Origin: Lacticaseibacillus suilingensis
GTDB taxonomy: Bacteria > Bacillota > Bacilli > Lactobacillales > Lactobacillaceae
Direction of reading: 5' to 3'
Assembly: GCF_016861845.1 (NCBI RefSeq)
Contig: NZ_BOLV01000008.1
Coordinates: 58,933 to 122,932 of the forward strand
Length of the DNA: 64,000 bases
Part shown: positions 8,657 to 18,818 of the stretch, one piece after another
Layout: each line of letters starts with the position of its first letter
How positions within the stretch are numbered: the first letter of the stretch is position 1
Notes under the pieces: model-generated
What the model saw: only the letters and a program-made list of their open reading frames with translations
Told to the model about the DNA's origin: nothing
Database searches by the model: none
Position numbers and translations under genes: made by a program

Positions 8657-10225
8657 ATGAGCGCAGAAATGCTGATCTCGATAATCCTCGCAGTCATCGC
8701 TTTATTGCTCGGATTGTTGATTGGAAACTGGCTTCAGAAACGGAGCCACCAGAATACTTTGAACCAAGCCCACGATAGTGCTGCCGGGATCATCGAGACT
8801 GCTAACAAAGAAGCCGAGACGCTAAAAAAAGAGAAATTAGTCGAGGCCAGAGAAGAATCCCATCAATATCGCACGCAGGTGGAAAACGAACTCAAGGAAC
8901 GGCGCCATGAAGTCCAACAGTCAGAACACCGCGTTTTGCAGCGGGAAGAGGCCTTGGACCATCGTGATGATACCCTTGATCGGAAGGAACAGAGCTTGTC
9001 GGATCGCGAGGGGCACCTCAACGATCGGCAGCAACAATTGGACGAGCGAGAACAAGACATTACTTCAACCATTGCCAAACAACAAGCAGAACTTGAACGC
9101 ATTGCCAGCTTAACCAAAGACCAAGCACGGGACCAAATCCTCACTGCCACCAAGGCAGAGTTGGCCCATGAACGGGCGAAGTTGATTAAAGAAAGTGAAG
9201 ATGAAGCGCATGAAACGGCTGACCGCACGGCCAAGTCGTTGATTGCTGATGCCATCCAAAGAAGCGCCTCTGATGTCGTGGCCGAAACCACGGTGACGAC
9301 GGTGACTTTGCCGAATGACGACATGAAAGGCCGGATTATCGGCCGTGAAGGGCGTAATATTCGGACGTTGGAAACCTTAACGGGCATTGATTTGATTATC
9401 GATGACACCCCGGAAGCCGTTGTGCTATCAGGGTTTGACCCGATTCGGCGTGAAATTGCGCGGATGGCGCTTGAAAAACTGATTCAGGATGGGCGAATCC
9501 ACCCTGCTCGCATTGAAGAAATGGTCGACAAGGCGCGCAAGGAGATGGATGAACGCATTCGTGAAGTCGGGGAGCAAGCCATTTTTGACGTGGGCATTCA
9601 TAACATGCATCCGGATCTGATCAAGATTTTAGGGCGCCTTCATTTTCGGACCAGTTATGGGCAAAATGTGTTGGATCACTCGATTCAAGTGGCGAAGCTG
9701 GCTGGAATTATGGCCGCTGAGCTGGGTGAAGATGTCAATTTAGCGAGACGCGCAGGATTACTGCATGATATCGGGAAAGCGCAGGACCGTGAAGTCGGCG
9801 GCTCCCACGTGGAAATTGGGGTGGAATTAGCCACCAAGTACAAAGAACCACAAGTGGTGATTAATACGATTGCCTCGCATCACGGCGACGTGGCACCAAC
9901 CAGTGTGATTGCGGTCTTAGTGGCGGCAGCGGATGCTATTTCCGCCGCCCGCCCAGGCGCCCGGTCAGAATCGCTGGAGAATTATCTGCACCGTTTGGAG
10001 AAGTTGGAGTCAATTGCCAACAGTTTCACCGGTGTCGATCATTCTTATGCCATTCAAGCTGGCCGCGAAGTGCGCGTCATCGTGCAGCCTGAGGCCCTGT
10101 CGGATGAACAATCCGTCGTCTTGGCGCGCGACATTCGCAATCGCATCGAAAAAGAACTCGAATATCCAGGTCACATCAAAGTCACTGTCATCCGCGAAAA
10201 GAGGACGGTGGAATACGCGAAGTGA
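8657..10225 (+). CDS. rny: Ribonuclease Y
   Basis: This 522-residue membrane-anchored endoribonuclease starts bulk mRNA decay. An N-terminal membrane helix (~5-25) is followed by a long charged coiled coil (~30-190). The KH domain carries the [11 protein letters not shown] signature near 217. The HD domain has the metal pair HDIGKA near 370 and the following HHGD near 405. Length matches the family (~520). The ATG at 8657 has GGAGGTG 8 bp upstream. A weak terminator follows. Its own strong promoter and the absence of recA just upstream are the local peculiarities. Confidence 0.96.
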   Translation: MSAEMLISIILAVIALLLGLLIGNWLQKRSHQNTLNQAHDSAAGIIETANKEAETLKKEKLVEAREESHQYRTQVENELKERRHEVQQSEHRVLQREEALDHRDDTLDRKEQSLSDREGHLNDRQQQLDEREQDITSTIAKQQAELERIASLTKDQARDQILTATKAELAHERAKLIKESEDEAHETADRTAKSLIADAIQRSASDVVAETTVTTVTLPNDDMKGRIIGREGRNIRTLETLTGIDLIIDDTPEAVVLSGFDPIRREIARMALEKLIQDGRIHPARIEEMVDKARKEMDERIREVGEQAIFDVGIHNMHPDLIKILGRLHFRTSYGQNVLDHSIQVAKLAGIMAAELGEDVNLARRAGLLHDIGKAQDREVGGSHVEIGVELATKYKEPQVVINTIASHHGDVAPTSVIAVLVAAADAISAARPGARSESLENYLHRLEKLESIANSFTGVDHSYAIQAGREVRVIVQPEALSDEQSVVLARDIRNRIEKELEYPGHIKVTVIREKRTVEYAK

Positions 10226-10230
10226 TCACA

Positions 10231-10256
10231 AGCGCTGGGGTAACCTGGCACTTTTT
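10231..10256 (+). terminator. Probable terminator after rny
   Basis: AGCGCTGGG / CCTGGCACT can pair over nine positions with one mismatch and two G-T pairs, loop GTAA, followed by TTTTT. It starts 5 bp after the rny stop codon. Confidence 0.55.
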
Positions 10257-10587
10257 GATTCGGTGGCCGCGGGTCCGGTCAATAATAGTGAGGCTCAAGT
10301 TTTATCGTTACATCATGATGCCTGTTTTGGCTGTTGCGTCATCTGGGTCTTAATATTGAACAAGACGGAATTCGTGAGTGAGACGCTATCCAGCATCTTA
10401 CGATCAAACTAGGGCGGGTCAGCTGGAGCAGGCAGGGGCTCAGTGGTGAAATTGTTCTTAGCCAACTTGTTGGCTTAGAACAAGCCGCGACTTTGAGACG
10501 CGTAGAGGCTCAAAGCGCTGGCCACCACGTTCCAGCCCATGCCTGCGGAAGCTGGCCTGCCCGGCCGACAGTTGAGTGCTGTAAGCG
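10257..10587. other. Gene-free stretch with two hairpins before repeat copy A
   Basis: No credible gene was found here. Two perfect or near-perfect hairpins are visible. One is at 10454-10481 (GTTCTTAGCCAAC / GTTGGCTTAGAAC, one mismatch, two-base loop). The other is at 10491-10515 (CTTTGAG / CTCAAAG, extendable by flanking bases). Neither is followed by a T-run, so they are not simple terminators. Confidence 0.6.
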
Positions 10588-10710
10588 TAGTCGCGCTGCG
10601 CTGGGCAACGCCCGAGCAGCTAGCTACGCATTAGGCCTCGCCGCTAAGCCCAGCGGCAATGCCTAACGCTAGGCTACCCGTCGGGCCAAGTGCGTCCAGC
10701 TCCGCAGCCT
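10588..10710 (+). repeat. Family-1 structured repeat, copy A (single)
   Basis: A 123 bp element runs from TAGTCGCG to CGCAGCCT. It keeps the family landmarks: AGCTAGCTACG, CTC before the apical stem, AAT after it, GCTAGGCTA, and the complementary outer arms GCTGGGC / GTCCAGC (one G-T). The apical stem is GCCGC / GCGGC. It lies directly before the kup promoter. Five further full copies are at 34454-34703 and 41637-42010. Confidence 0.85.
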
Positions 10711-10717
10711 TGACAGT

Positions 10718-10746
10718 TTGACGCAATCACAGCAATGAGCTATGAT
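10718..10746 (+). promoter_or_regulatory. Promoter for kup
   Basis: TTGACG (10718-10723), 17 bp, TATGAT (10741-10746). It begins 7 bp after the end of repeat copy A. A second TTGACA at 10750 lacks a well-spaced -10. Confidence 0.65.
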
Positions 10747-10801
10747 TCCTTGACAGTAGTTTCTTCCACCGCGGTAAAGCGTGGAGGTTGAGGAGAGAAA
10801 A

Positions 10802-12889
10802 ATGACACGTAAGAAAAAAGCCACCATGCTTGGCATGTTGATTACTTTGGGCATCGTGTACGGCGATATTGGGACGTCACCGCTGTACGTTATGAACGCG
10901 ATCATCGCTGATGCCGGCTCGGTTGGGGCGCTTTCGCCTGATTACATTATTGGGTCGGTATCGCTGATTTTCTGGACCCTGATGATTTTGACCACCATCA
11001 AGTATGTGGTGCTGGCCATGCAGGCCGATAACAACGGCGAAGGCGGTATCTTTGCGCTTTATGCTCTGGTCCGCCGCCGTGGCGCGTGGCTGGCCATTCC
11101 CGCTTTGATTGGGGGCGCAGCGCTGCTGGCGGATGGCACATTGACACCGGCTGTGACGGTCACCACCGCGCTGGAAGGGCTAAAGGGTCAAACCTTTGGC
11201 CGTTTTGTCTTCAGCAATAACCAAACCGTGGTGCTGGTGATTACCACCGGCGTGTTGCTGGCGCTGTTTTTGATTCAGCGCTTCGGCACCGCGAAGATTG
11301 GGAACGCCTTTGGACCAATCATGTTCTTGTGGTTCTTGTTCCTCGGGGTGGCTGGCCTGAGCCATATGTCTGGTCATCTGGAAATTTTGAAGGCTTTGTC
11401 GCCGGTTTATGCGATTAAGATCTTGTTCAGCCCGGAAAATAAAGTCGGCATTTTCTTGCTAGGCAGTATTTTCCTGGCCACCACTGGGGCGGAAGCCTTG
11501 TACTCCGACATGGGCCATGTCGGCAAGGGTAATATCTATGCCACCTGGCCATTTGTCTATGTCATGTTGATGCTGAACTACTTTGGCCAAGGTGCATGGT
11601 TGATTGCGCATTATCAAGATGCGGCGTATGCCAACCTGACGACGATGAACCCGTTTTATGAAATGCTAGGAACGGGGCTGCGGCCATACGCGATTATTCT
11701 GGCGACGGCAGCGGCGATCATTGCCTCGCAGGCCTTGATTACCGGCTCTTACACGCTGGTGCACGAAGCCGTGGGGTTGAAGTTCTTGCCGCGGATGGCC
11801 ATCAAGCATCCATCCAGTGAACGCAGTCAGATTTACATCGCTTTTGTGAACTGGTTCCTGTGTTTGGTCACCTTGAGTGTGGTTTGGTTCTTCCGGACTT
11901 CCAAAGCCATGGAAGCGGCTTATGGTTTGGCCATCACGGTCACCATGCTGATGACGACCTTGTTGCTTTACGAATTCTTGGCCATGCACATCGAGCGAGC
12001 AATGGCGGCGTTGGTGGCCGGCTTCTTCGGCATCATCGAAACCGTCTTCCTGATTGCCAGCCTGGTGAAGTTCCTGCATGGGGGCTACATCACGCTGTTC
12101 ATCATGTTGCTGATTTTGGCGATGATGGTGGTGTGGTACTTCGGGAACAAAGTCCGCGAGCATTACCAGGATGAAAGCGAATATGTCGTGCTGACTGATT
12201 ATCTGGATCAGCTGACCGCATTGGCGGCGGATGACAGCATTCCGACTTACACCACGAACTTGGTTTACATGACCAAGGTTAAACCGGGGTACCGGCTGAA
12301 GCGCTCCACGCTGTACTCGATTTTGGACAAACGGCCCAAGCGCGCCAAAGTCTACTGGTTCGTGACGGTGAATGAAACCGACAAGCCGGTGGAAATGCGT
12401 TACACCGTCGACATGCTCCACACCCGCAATGTGATTTCGGTCCAGATTTACTTGGGCTTCAGAATGTCACAGCATGTCAATGTCTACATTCGTAAGATCA
12501 TCAATGACCTGCTCAACGCCAAGGTGATCGATCCGCAGACGCCAAAGTACACCACGGTCAAAAACCGCAATGTCGGGGACTTCAAGTTCGTTATCATTCG
12601 CGAGCAAGCGCAGAATTTGATGGCGACGGAAAATATCCCAGGGTGGCAGCGCCGCTTGATTGGCGGCCGACTTTGGTTGCAAAATGTCACCACGAGCCCG
12701 GCCAACTGGTACGGCCTTGAATTCTCGAATGTGGTCGAAGAAGTCGTGCCGTTGTTCATCAGCGTGCCGCGCACCGTGGCCTTCTCGAAACATCAGATTA
12801 TGAATGCGAAAGCCTTCAAACTGCGGGCAAAGAACCAACCGATTCAAACTGAAACCGAGATTATCAATCCCAAAGAAGATCCCGAATAA
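10802..12889 (+). CDS. kup: KUP/HAK/KT family potassium uptake transporter
   Basis: This 695-residue protein imports K+ with H+. The KUP signature [14 protein letters not shown] sits in the first membrane helix (~15-29). About twelve membrane segments run to ~residue 450, followed by a ~230-residue cytoplasmic C-terminal domain. In lactococcal and lactobacillal relatives that domain binds c-di-AMP; this is known for the family and only inferred here. The ATG at 10802 has GAGGAGAG 6 bp before it; the longer GTG frame at 10781 would include the ribosome site. It is monocistronic, with its own promoter and a bidirectional terminator. Confidence 0.95.
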   Translation: MTRKKKATMLGMLITLGIVYGDIGTSPLYVMNAIIADAGSVGALSPDYIIGSVSLIFWTLMILTTIKYVVLAMQADNNGEGGIFALYALVRRRGAWLAIPALIGGAALLADGTLTPAVTVTTALEGLKGQTFGRFVFSNNQTVVLVITTGVLLALFLIQRFGTAKIGNAFGPIMFLWFLFLGVAGLSHMSGHLEILKALSPVYAIKILFSPENKVGIFLLGSIFLATTGAEALYSDMGHVGKGNIYATWPFVYVMLMLNYFGQGAWLIAHYQDAAYANLTTMNPFYEMLGTGLRPYAIILATAAAIIASQALITGSYTLVHEAVGLKFLPRMAIKHPSSERSQIYIAFVNWFLCLVTLSVVWFFRTSKAMEAAYGLAITVTMLMTTLLLYEFLAMHIERAMAALVAGFFGIIETVFLIASLVKFLHGGYITLFIMLLILAMMVVWYFGNKVREHYQDESEYVVLTDYLDQLTALAADDSIPTYTTNLVYMTKVKPGYRLKRSTLYSILDKRPKRAKVYWFVTVNETDKPVEMRYTVDMLHTRNVISVQIYLGFRMSQHVNVYIRKIINDLLNAKVIDPQTPKYTTVKNRNVGDFKFVIIREQAQNLMATENIPGWQRRLIGGRLWLQNVTTSPANWYGLEFSNVVEEVVPLFISVPRTVAFSKHQIMNAKAFKLRAKNQPIQTETEIINPKEDPE

Positions 12890-12897
12890 CCGCAACA

Positions 12898-12935
12898 AAG
12901 CGGCCATCAAACCTGGAGTTTGATGGCCTTTTTTG
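12898..12935. terminator. Bidirectional terminator between kup and yigZ
   Basis: GGCCATCAAA / TTTGATGGCC with a 7-base loop and TTTTTT after it. It serves kup on the plus strand and is positioned to end the convergent yigZ transcript. Confidence 0.85.
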
Positions 12936-12948
12936 CGTTGCTAGCGCT

Positions 12949-13584
12949 TTATTCGGTGACTGGGACCTCACTGGCTTGCAGCGGCCCCAAGGTGATGCCA
13001 ACTTTGCCAGCCGTTAAGTCGGTGATGGCCATGGCCACCGCGGCGGCTTCAGATTTGGGGACCGCAATGGTTAACGTGACCGCTGCGCCGTAATCGCTGT
13101 TGAGTAAAGCAATGGCGTTGGTGTTGAGATAATGCTGGAGCGAATCGAGCTGGGGGTAAGGCACGGCTAGGTTCATGGTTTGGAGCATAACGCGCCTCAC
13201 GATGCCCACTTCATGGACCGCTGCCGCCACACTGTTGGCGTAGGCTCGAATCAAGCCGCCAGCACCGAGTTTGATCCCGCCGAAGTACCGCGTGGTAACG
13301 GCAACGACATCATGCAGTCCCATTTCTTGCAGGGTTTTGAGCATCGGCACGCCAGCGGTACCGGCAGGTTCACCATCATCGCTGGCGCGCTGAATGTGAT
13401 CGTCATCGCCGAGTTGATAAGCCGGGACGTGGTGCGTGGCTTTCGGTTCTTGTTTACGCACGCCAGCAATAAAGGCTTGGGCCTCAGCTTCGGTGTGCAC
13501 GCGGCCCACCTGGCAAATGAATCGCGATTTTTTAATCACCAGTTCCGCCTGACCAGCGGCTTTGATGGTGCGATACTCAGACAT
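12949..13584 (-). CDS. yigZ: YigZ/IMPACT family protein
   Basis: This 211-residue protein has the UPF0029 N-terminal domain with the family motifs DDGEPAGTAGVPML and TRYFGGIKLGAGGLIRAY (~60-115), then a DUF1949 C-terminal domain. Bacterial YigZ/YvyE proteins resemble the eukaryotic GCN2 regulator IMPACT. Their cellular role is not settled. The minus-strand ATG at 13584 is preceded by AAAAGGAGA; the longer frame to 13611 lacks a site. It is divergent from comFA, with only 28 bp between start codons, so their promoters must overlap each other or the genes. Confidence 0.93.
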   Translation of the reverse strand: MSEYRTIKAAGQAELVIKKSRFICQVGRVHTEAEAQAFIAGVRKQEPKATHHVPAYQLGDDDHIQRASDDGEPAGTAGVPMLKTLQEMGLHDVVAVTTRYFGGIKLGAGGLIRAYANSVAAAVHEVGIVRRVMLQTMNLAVPYPQLDSLQHYLNTNAIALLNSDYGAAVTLTIAVPKSEAAAVAMAITDLTAGKVGITLGPLQASEVPVTE

Positions 13585-13612
13585 TGCGTAATCTCCTTTT
13601 GAGGTGAGCAAA

Positions 13613-14872
13613 ATGTTGCCGTTAGGCTTTCAGTTGACTGATGAAGAATTGCCAAAAGTGAGCCTCACTATGGCCAGTTTAGCACAGGTCACGCCAATCA
13701 TGGCCATTCAAACCGGGCGCTGCCAGCGCTGTCAGCAGCGCGCGTTGGCGCCATTACCGGATGGCCGGCAGTATTGCACCGCCTGCGTGGGGCTGGGGCG
13801 GGTGACCACCACGACCAAGCTTTGGCGCTTGCCATCAGGACCAGCCAACCCCAGTGCCATGACCTGGCGTGGCACGTTGACCCCGGCGCAAAAGCAAGCC
13901 GCCCAGGCGGCGTTAACAGCAGTCGACCAAGGCCGGGATTTTTTGCTCTGGGCGGTGACCGGGGCCGGCAAAACTGAAATGTTATTTCCGGTGGTGGCAG
14001 CGTTTTTAAGCCGGGGGCAGCGGGTGGCCATTGCCTCACCGCGAGTCGATGTGGTGCGCGAATTAGCCCCGCGTTTTGCGCAGGCATTTGCGCAGGCGTC
14101 GCTGGCGGTACTGTATGGCGGCAGCGCCTGGCCAGAAAACCCCGCGGATTTAACGGTGACCACCACCCACCAACTACTGCGGTATTATCGGCATTTTGAT
14201 CTCATGGTGGTGGATGAAGTGGACGCCTTTCCGTATACGCAAACCCCGATGCTGGCGGCAGCGGTCAAACAGGCTAGGCGCGGGCCAACCATTTTTCTGA
14301 GTGCCACACCAGATAAGCCGATGCAACAGGCGGTCAGACGCCAGCAACTGGCAGTGGCGTTTCTGCCGCGGCGGTTTCATGGCGCCCCGCTGCCGGTGCC
14401 GCAACTGCGGCTGACGGCGCTCAAACAGGTGCCTAAGCAGCTGGGCAAGCGGGATTTGGCGCTTCTGCAAAGCCTGGCTGCTGACCGCCGGGTGTTGGTA
14501 TTTGTGCCCCGGATTGCCTGGCTCAAGCCGCTGGCGGCGCACCTGCAGCAAGTTGGGCTGGCGGTGCGCACAGCGCATGCCGCCGATTCCGACCGGGCGG
14601 CGGTGGTGCAGGCCTTTCGGCAAGGTAAGTTTACGGTGCTGCTCACGACCACGATTTTGGAGCGCGGGGTCACCATTCCCCGCTGCGCCGTGGTAGTGGT
14701 GGCCGCCGATGATCCGCAATTCTCGGCCAGTGGCCTGATTCAGATGGCTGGCCGGGCCGGTCGCAGTGCGGCCAACCCTGATGATCCCGTGTGGTTTTTG
14801 GCGCGGCACGTCACCCTGGCCCAAGTTGAGGCGATTCATGCCATTCGGCAAATGAATCGGCGCCAGTCATGA
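13613..14872 (+). CDS. comFA: Late competence helicase ComFA
   Basis: This 419-residue SF2 DNA helicase pulls single-stranded DNA through the ComEC channel during transformation. A four-Cys zinc finger (CQRC ... CTAC, ~35-60) is followed by Walker A VTGAGKTEM near 120, the DEAD-type box VDEVDAFP near 202, SATP near 230 and the motif VI arginine region MAGRAGR near 380. The start is ATG 13613 with GAGGTGAG five bases before; a GTG three codons upstream overlaps that site. It overlaps comFC by 4 bp. All motifs are intact, so competence may be functional or recently so. No ComK/ComX operator was recognised. Confidence 0.93.
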   Translation: MLPLGFQLTDEELPKVSLTMASLAQVTPIMAIQTGRCQRCQQRALAPLPDGRQYCTACVGLGRVTTTTKLWRLPSGPANPSAMTWRGTLTPAQKQAAQAALTAVDQGRDFLLWAVTGAGKTEMLFPVVAAFLSRGQRVAIASPRVDVVRELAPRFAQAFAQASLAVLYGGSAWPENPADLTVTTTHQLLRYYRHFDLMVVDEVDAFPYTQTPMLAAAVKQARRGPTIFLSATPDKPMQQAVRRQQLAVAFLPRRFHGAPLPVPQLRLTALKQVPKQLGKRDLALLQSLAADRRVLVFVPRIAWLKPLAAHLQQVGLAVRTAHAADSDRAAVVQAFRQGKFTVLLTTTILERGVTIPRCAVVVVAADDPQFSASGLIQMAGRAGRSAANPDDPVWFLARHVTLAQVEAIHAIRQMNRRQS

Positions 14873-15531
14873 ACTGCTTGCTATGCCAGCAGCCTTTACG
14901 CAGTGATTGGGCGCTGGCGCAGTTGCTCAGTTTCAAACCGCTAACGCTGAGTCGGCTGTGTGCCCAATGCCTGGCTCAATTCACGCCGATTGCGGCCGCC
15001 ACGGCTTGCCCTGGTTGCGGCCGCGCCCACTCGCCAAAGCTTTGTGCCGACTGCCAGCGCTGGCGGCAGCAAGGGTATGCGCTGCTCCACAACCGCGCCT
15101 GGTTTAGCTATACACCAGCCATGAAAGCCTTTATTCAGCAGTACAAAGGCTTAGGCGATTACCGGTTGCATGAAGCCTTTGCTGACCAACTTCAGCTGCC
15201 TACACGGCGTACGGCGCTGGTGCCGCTGCCTTCTGAACCTGGGCATTATGCGCGGCGCGGCTTTGATCCGGTGATTGGGCTGTTTGGCCACTTGCCGCTA
15301 GCGCTGTGGTTGAAGAAAGCCGACACGGCAATGCCGCAAGCCCAAAAAGATCGCCAAGGCCGCCTGCAGACGCCGCAAAGCTTCACGGCGCATTTGCCGG
15401 CCAAGTTGCCGCCACATGTGATTTTATTAGATGATTTATACACCACCGGCCGCACCTTGTATCATGCTCAGGCCGCACTGCGCCAGGCCGGCTATCAGGG
15501 CACGATTACGGCTCGGACCTTGATTAGATAA
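14869..15531 (+). CDS. comFC: ComFC phosphoribosyltransferase-like competence protein
   Basis: This 220-residue protein has an N-terminal double Cys motif (CLLCQQ and CPGCGR...LCADC), probably binding zinc, and a C-terminal phosphoribosyltransferase domain with the PRPP loop LLDDLYTTGRTL (~190). It works with ComFA and DprA-type partners in DNA uptake in Bacillus and streptococci. Its ATG overlaps the comFA stop (ATGA), so the two are coupled. No terminator is evident before the hpf promoter 12 bp later. Confidence 0.92.
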   Translation: MNCLLCQQPLRSDWALAQLLSFKPLTLSRLCAQCLAQFTPIAAATACPGCGRAHSPKLCADCQRWRQQGYALLHNRAWFSYTPAMKAFIQQYKGLGDYRLHEAFADQLQLPTRRTALVPLPSEPGHYARRGFDPVIGLFGHLPLALWLKKADTAMPQAQKDRQGRLQTPQSFTAHLPAKLPPHVILLDDLYTTGRTLYHAQAALRQAGYQGTITARTLIR

Positions 15532-15542
15532 ACGGATTATAT

Positions 15543-15571
15543 TTGTTTCAAGGCGAGCAGTTCGCTATAAT
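15543..15571 (+). promoter_or_regulatory. Promoter for hpf
   Basis: TTGTTT (15543-15548), 17 bp, TATAAT (15566-15571). It gives an mRNA leader of about 75 bases that contains the hairpin at 15614-15632. Confidence 0.75.
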
Positions 15572-15613
15572 AAGGGTGTAGGGTGAAAGGGCTTTAATAG
15601 ACCCAATCGCCCA

Positions 15614-15632
15614 CGTGCAAGCGACTTGCACG
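15614..15632 (+). promoter_or_regulatory. Leader hairpin before hpf
   Basis: Perfect eight-base stem CGTGCAAG / CTTGCACG with loop CGA, ending just before the ribosome site GGGGAG. Flanking GGGC and GCCC can close an outer helix. It may belong to the raiA-hairpin leader motif described for Firmicutes; that link is from memory and uncertain. Confidence 0.55.
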
Positions 15633-15652
15633 GATGAAAGGGGAGAAGTTTT

Positions 15653-16213
15653 ATGCTCACATACAACGTTCGTGGCGAAAACATCGAGGTCACTGATGCC
15701 ATCCGCAGTTATGTCGAAAAGCGGATCAGCAAGCTCAACAAGTTCTTCGAGAGCTCAGTTCAGGCGACCGCGCACGTCAACTTGAAGGTGTATCCTGATA
15801 AAACCGCCAAAGTCGAAGTGACAATTCCATTGTCCTATCTGACCCTGCGCGCTGAAGAAACTAGCCCTGATTTGTACGCCAGCGTCGATTTAGTCACCGA
15901 CAAGCTGGAACGGCAGGTCCGCAAGTACAAGACCAAGATCAACCGTAAGTCGCGGGAAAAGGGCTTTGCCCCGATTGACGTGGCCCCAGAAGGCACGCCA
16001 GCACCAACTGAGCCAGCGGAAGAAGAGGATAACCTGACAGTGGTCCGCACCAAGCGGGTATCACTGAAGCCAATGGATTCGCAGGAAGCCATTTTGCAAA
16101 TGGATATGCTTGGGCATAACTTCTTTATCTTTGAAGATGCCGATACCAATGGGACCAGCATCGTGTATAAGCGTCGGGATGGCCGTTATGGGCTGATTGA
16201 AACCGACGAATAA
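15653..16213 (+). CDS. hpf: Long-form ribosome hibernation promoting factor
   Basis: This 186-residue protein has an S30AE/RaiA N-terminal domain (~1-100), a linker rich in Pro/Glu (~115-128) and the C-terminal dimerisation domain (~130-186) of long HPF. It joins two 70S ribosomes into inactive 100S dimers in stationary phase. ATG at 15653 follows GGGGAG. It has its own promoter and terminator and a leader hairpin, fitting growth-phase control. Placement before secA matches Bacilli. Confidence 0.96.
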   Translation: MLTYNVRGENIEVTDAIRSYVEKRISKLNKFFESSVQATAHVNLKVYPDKTAKVEVTIPLSYLTLRAEETSPDLYASVDLVTDKLERQVRKYKTKINRKSREKGFAPIDVAPEGTPAPTEPAEEEDNLTVVRTKRVSLKPMDSQEAILQMDMLGHNFFIFEDADTNGTSIVYKRRDGRYGLIETDE

Positions 16214-16235
16214 AGCAATCGCTGATTAAACATGG

Positions 16236-16268
16236 CGCAGATCCGGTGAGGATTTGCGTTTTTTTATT
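16236..16268 (+). terminator. Terminator after hpf
   Basis: CGCAGATCC / GGATTTGCG (one G-T pair) with loop GGTGA, followed by TTTTTTT. Confidence 0.85.
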
Positions 16269-16359
16269 TTAACGAGGTGTTAAAGCCGCTTCATCAATGC
16301 TAAAATACATAAGATACTGTCAGTATTATGCGCATACTGATGACAGGAGAGGATCAACA

Positions 16360-18726
16360 ATGCCTAACGTCTTAAAAAAATGGGTTGAAAGCGACAAGCG
16401 CGAAGTGACGCGGCTTGGTAAAATCGCCGATCAAGTCCAAAGCTATGAAGATGAATATGCCGCATTAAGCGACGAACAGCTGCAAGCCAAAACACCGGCC
16501 CTCAAAGCGCGCCTGGAAAAAGGCGAAACGCTGGATGATATTTTGCCAGAAGCCTTTGCGGTTGCCCGTGAAGGCGCCAAGCGGGTGCTGGGCCTGTTCC
16601 CATTCCGCGTGCAAATCATTGGTGGGATTACCTTGCATGAAGGTAACATCGCCGAAATGAAAACCGGGGAAGGGAAAACCCTGACCGCGACAATGCCCGT
16701 GTACCTGAATGCCCTTGGCGGCCAAGGGGTGCACGTGGTCACCGTTAACGAATACCTGAGTGGCCGTGACGCGACCGAAATGGGCGAGTTGTATAACTGG
16801 CTCGGTTTGAGTGTGGGCCTCAATACCCACGATTTGAGCTCCGATGAGAAGCGCGCCGCTTACGATGCCGACATCACTTATTCCACCAACAGTGAACTTG
16901 GGTTTGACTACCTGCGCGATAACATGGTGGTGTACAAGCAGCAAATGGTTCAGCGGCCGCTGAACTACGCGATTGTCGATGAAGTTGACTCCATTTTGAT
17001 CGATGAAGCGCGGACGCCATTGATTATTTCCGGTGGGGCTGAAAAGTCCACCGGGCTTTATATCCGGGCGGATCGTTTCGTCAAGACGCTTAAAGAAGAA
17101 GACGACTACAAGATCGACTGGCCAACCAAGACCGTGTCTTTGACCGAAAACGGGATTCGCAAAGCCGAAAAAATCTTCGGCTTGAAGAACCTCTATGACA
17201 CCGAAAACACCGCCTTGACCCATCATTTGGATCAGGCGCTGCGGGCTAACTTCATCATGCTGAAGGATATCGACTACATGGTGTCACCGGAAAACGAAGT
17301 GCTGATTGTCGATCAGTTCACCGGGCGCGCCATGGAAGGTCGCCGCTTCTCGGATGGCCTGCACCAGGCGATTGAAGCCAAGGAAGGCGTCGAGATTCAA
17401 GACGAAAATGCCACCATGGCGACCATCACTTATCAGAACTTCTTCCGGATGTACAACAAGCTGGCCGGGATGACCGGGACGGCGAAAACCGAAGAAGAAG
17501 AATTCCGCGAAATCTACAACATGGAAGTCATTTCCATTCCCACCAACAAGCCGGTCATCCGGGTGGATTCACCTGATGTGTTGTACCCGACGCTGGATGC
17601 CAAGTTCAACGCCGTTACTGCCGATATCAAGGCGCGGCACGAAAAGGGCCAACCGATTTTGGTTGGTACCGTCGCCATTGAATCTTCCGAACGCCTGTCC
17701 AAACAACTGGATGATGAAGGGATTCCGCACAGCGTCTTGAACGCGAAGAACCATGCCCGTGAAGCCGAAATCGTCATGAACGCAGGCCAGCGCGGCGCTG
17801 TCACCATCGCGACCAACATGGCCGGGCGGGGGACCGATATCAAGCTCGGCCCTGGCGTCAAGGAAGTGGGCGGCTTGGCCGTCATCGGGACCGAACGCCA
17901 TGAAAGCCGCCGGATTGATAACCAGTTGCGTGGCCGGTCTGGCCGGCAAGGGGATCCAGGCTCGACGCAGTTCTACCTGTCCCTTGAAGACGACTTGATG
18001 AAGCGCTTCGGCTCAGATCGCATCAAGCAAATGCTTGATCGCTTCAAGCTGGAAGACGATGAACAAGTGATTCGCAGTCGGATGATTTCCCGCTCAGTTG
18101 AATCCGCGCAAAAGCGGGTTGAAGGGAACAACTACGATACCCGTAAGAATACCTTGCAATATGATGATGTGATGCGGGAACAGCGCGAAGTCATTTATAA
18201 GCAGCGCCAGCAAGTGATCAACGAAGACCAAAGCCTGAAGGCAGTCTTGATGGCCATGATCAATCGCTGCGTCACGCGAATTGTCTTGGCGCATACCCAA
18301 GGCGACAAGAAAGATTGGGATCTGGACAAGATCTACGATTATGTCACTACCAATATGGTCACTGATGAGGACTTGAAGCGCTCAGCCTTGGATGACAAGA
18401 CGCCAGACGAAATCATCGCGCAACTCCAAGCCTTAGCGGAAGCCAACTACGCTGACAAGCTCAGCCAGCTCGGCGATAAAGACCAAATGCTTGAGTTTGA
18501 AAAAGTCGTTATTTTACGGGTGGTCGACAGTCTGTGGACGGATCATATCGATGCGCTCGATCAGCTGCGGCAATCCGTTGGCCTGCGGGGTTATGGGCAA
18601 ATGAACCCACTGGTCGAATACCAAGAAGAAGCGTACCGGATGTTTGAAGAAATGATTGCGAACATGGACGATGGTGTGACCCGTCTGTTCATGAAGGCAC
18701 AGATTCGGCAAAACATTCGCCGTTAA
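16360..18726 (+). CDS. secA: Preprotein translocase ATPase SecA
   Basis: This 788-residue motor drives proteins through SecYEG. Walker A-type [11 protein letters not shown] is near 100 and the DEVDS box near 208. The preprotein crosslinking and helical scaffold domains follow, with the arginine-finger region [11 protein letters not shown] near 525. It ends at RQNIRR without the Cys-rich zinc tail, as in other SecA proteins that lack a SecB partner. The ATG at 16360 follows AGGAGAGG; the frame from 16297 has 21 extra codons and no site. A weak promoter (TAAAAT near 16301) may precede it. It is followed by a terminator and prfB, as in Bacilli. Confidence 0.96.
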   Translation: MPNVLKKWVESDKREVTRLGKIADQVQSYEDEYAALSDEQLQAKTPALKARLEKGETLDDILPEAFAVAREGAKRVLGLFPFRVQIIGGITLHEGNIAEMKTGEGKTLTATMPVYLNALGGQGVHVVTVNEYLSGRDATEMGELYNWLGLSVGLNTHDLSSDEKRAAYDADITYSTNSELGFDYLRDNMVVYKQQMVQRPLNYAIVDEVDSILIDEARTPLIISGGAEKSTGLYIRADRFVKTLKEEDDYKIDWPTKTVSLTENGIRKAEKIFGLKNLYDTENTALTHHLDQALRANFIMLKDIDYMVSPENEVLIVDQFTGRAMEGRRFSDGLHQAIEAKEGVEIQDENATMATITYQNFFRMYNKLAGMTGTAKTEEEEFREIYNMEVISIPTNKPVIRVDSPDVLYPTLDAKFNAVTADIKARHEKGQPILVGTVAIESSERLSKQLDDEGIPHSVLNAKNHAREAEIVMNAGQRGAVTIATNMAGRGTDIKLGPGVKEVGGLAVIGTERHESRRIDNQLRGRSGRQGDPGSTQFYLSLEDDLMKRFGSDRIKQMLDRFKLEDDEQVIRSRMISRSVESAQKRVEGNNYDTRKNTLQYDDVMREQREVIYKQRQQVINEDQSLKAVLMAMINRCVTRIVLAHTQGDKKDWDLDKIYDYVTTNMVTDEDLKRSALDDKTPDEIIAQLQALAEANYADKLSQLGDKDQMLEFEKVVILRVVDSLWTDHIDALDQLRQSVGLRGYGQMNPLVEYQEEAYRMFEEMIANMDDGVTRLFMKAQIRQNIRR

Positions 18727-18739
18727 TAGCGAATCGGGA

Positions 18740-18775
18740 ATGGGGCAAACCAAAATGGTTTTGTCCCATTTTTGT
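18740..18775 (+). terminator. Terminator after secA
   Basis: ATGGGGCAAACC / GGTTTTGTCCCAT with loop AAAAT, then TTTTT. The right arm also contains the -35 of the prfB promoter. Confidence 0.85.
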
Positions 18776-18789
18776 CGGCATGGTACACT
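18761..18789 (+). promoter_or_regulatory. Promoter for prfB
   Basis: TTGTCC (18761-18766) inside the secA terminator arm, 17 bp, TACACT (18784-18789). Terminator and promoter share DNA. Confidence 0.6.
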
Positions 18790-18818
18790 AGACGAGGCAA
18801 AAAAAGGAGCACACAAAC

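Noticed and set aside
10711..10801. c-di-AMP riboswitch before kup
   Set aside because: kup is a usual c-di-AMP target, but the 91 bp between repeat A and the start codon are too short and do not show the ydaO-type core; the protein's C-terminal domain is the likelier site of control.
18637..18726. SecA truncated at its C-terminus
   Set aside because: The missing Cys/His zinc tail is common in SecA proteins without SecB; a proper stop and terminator follow, so this is a normal form.
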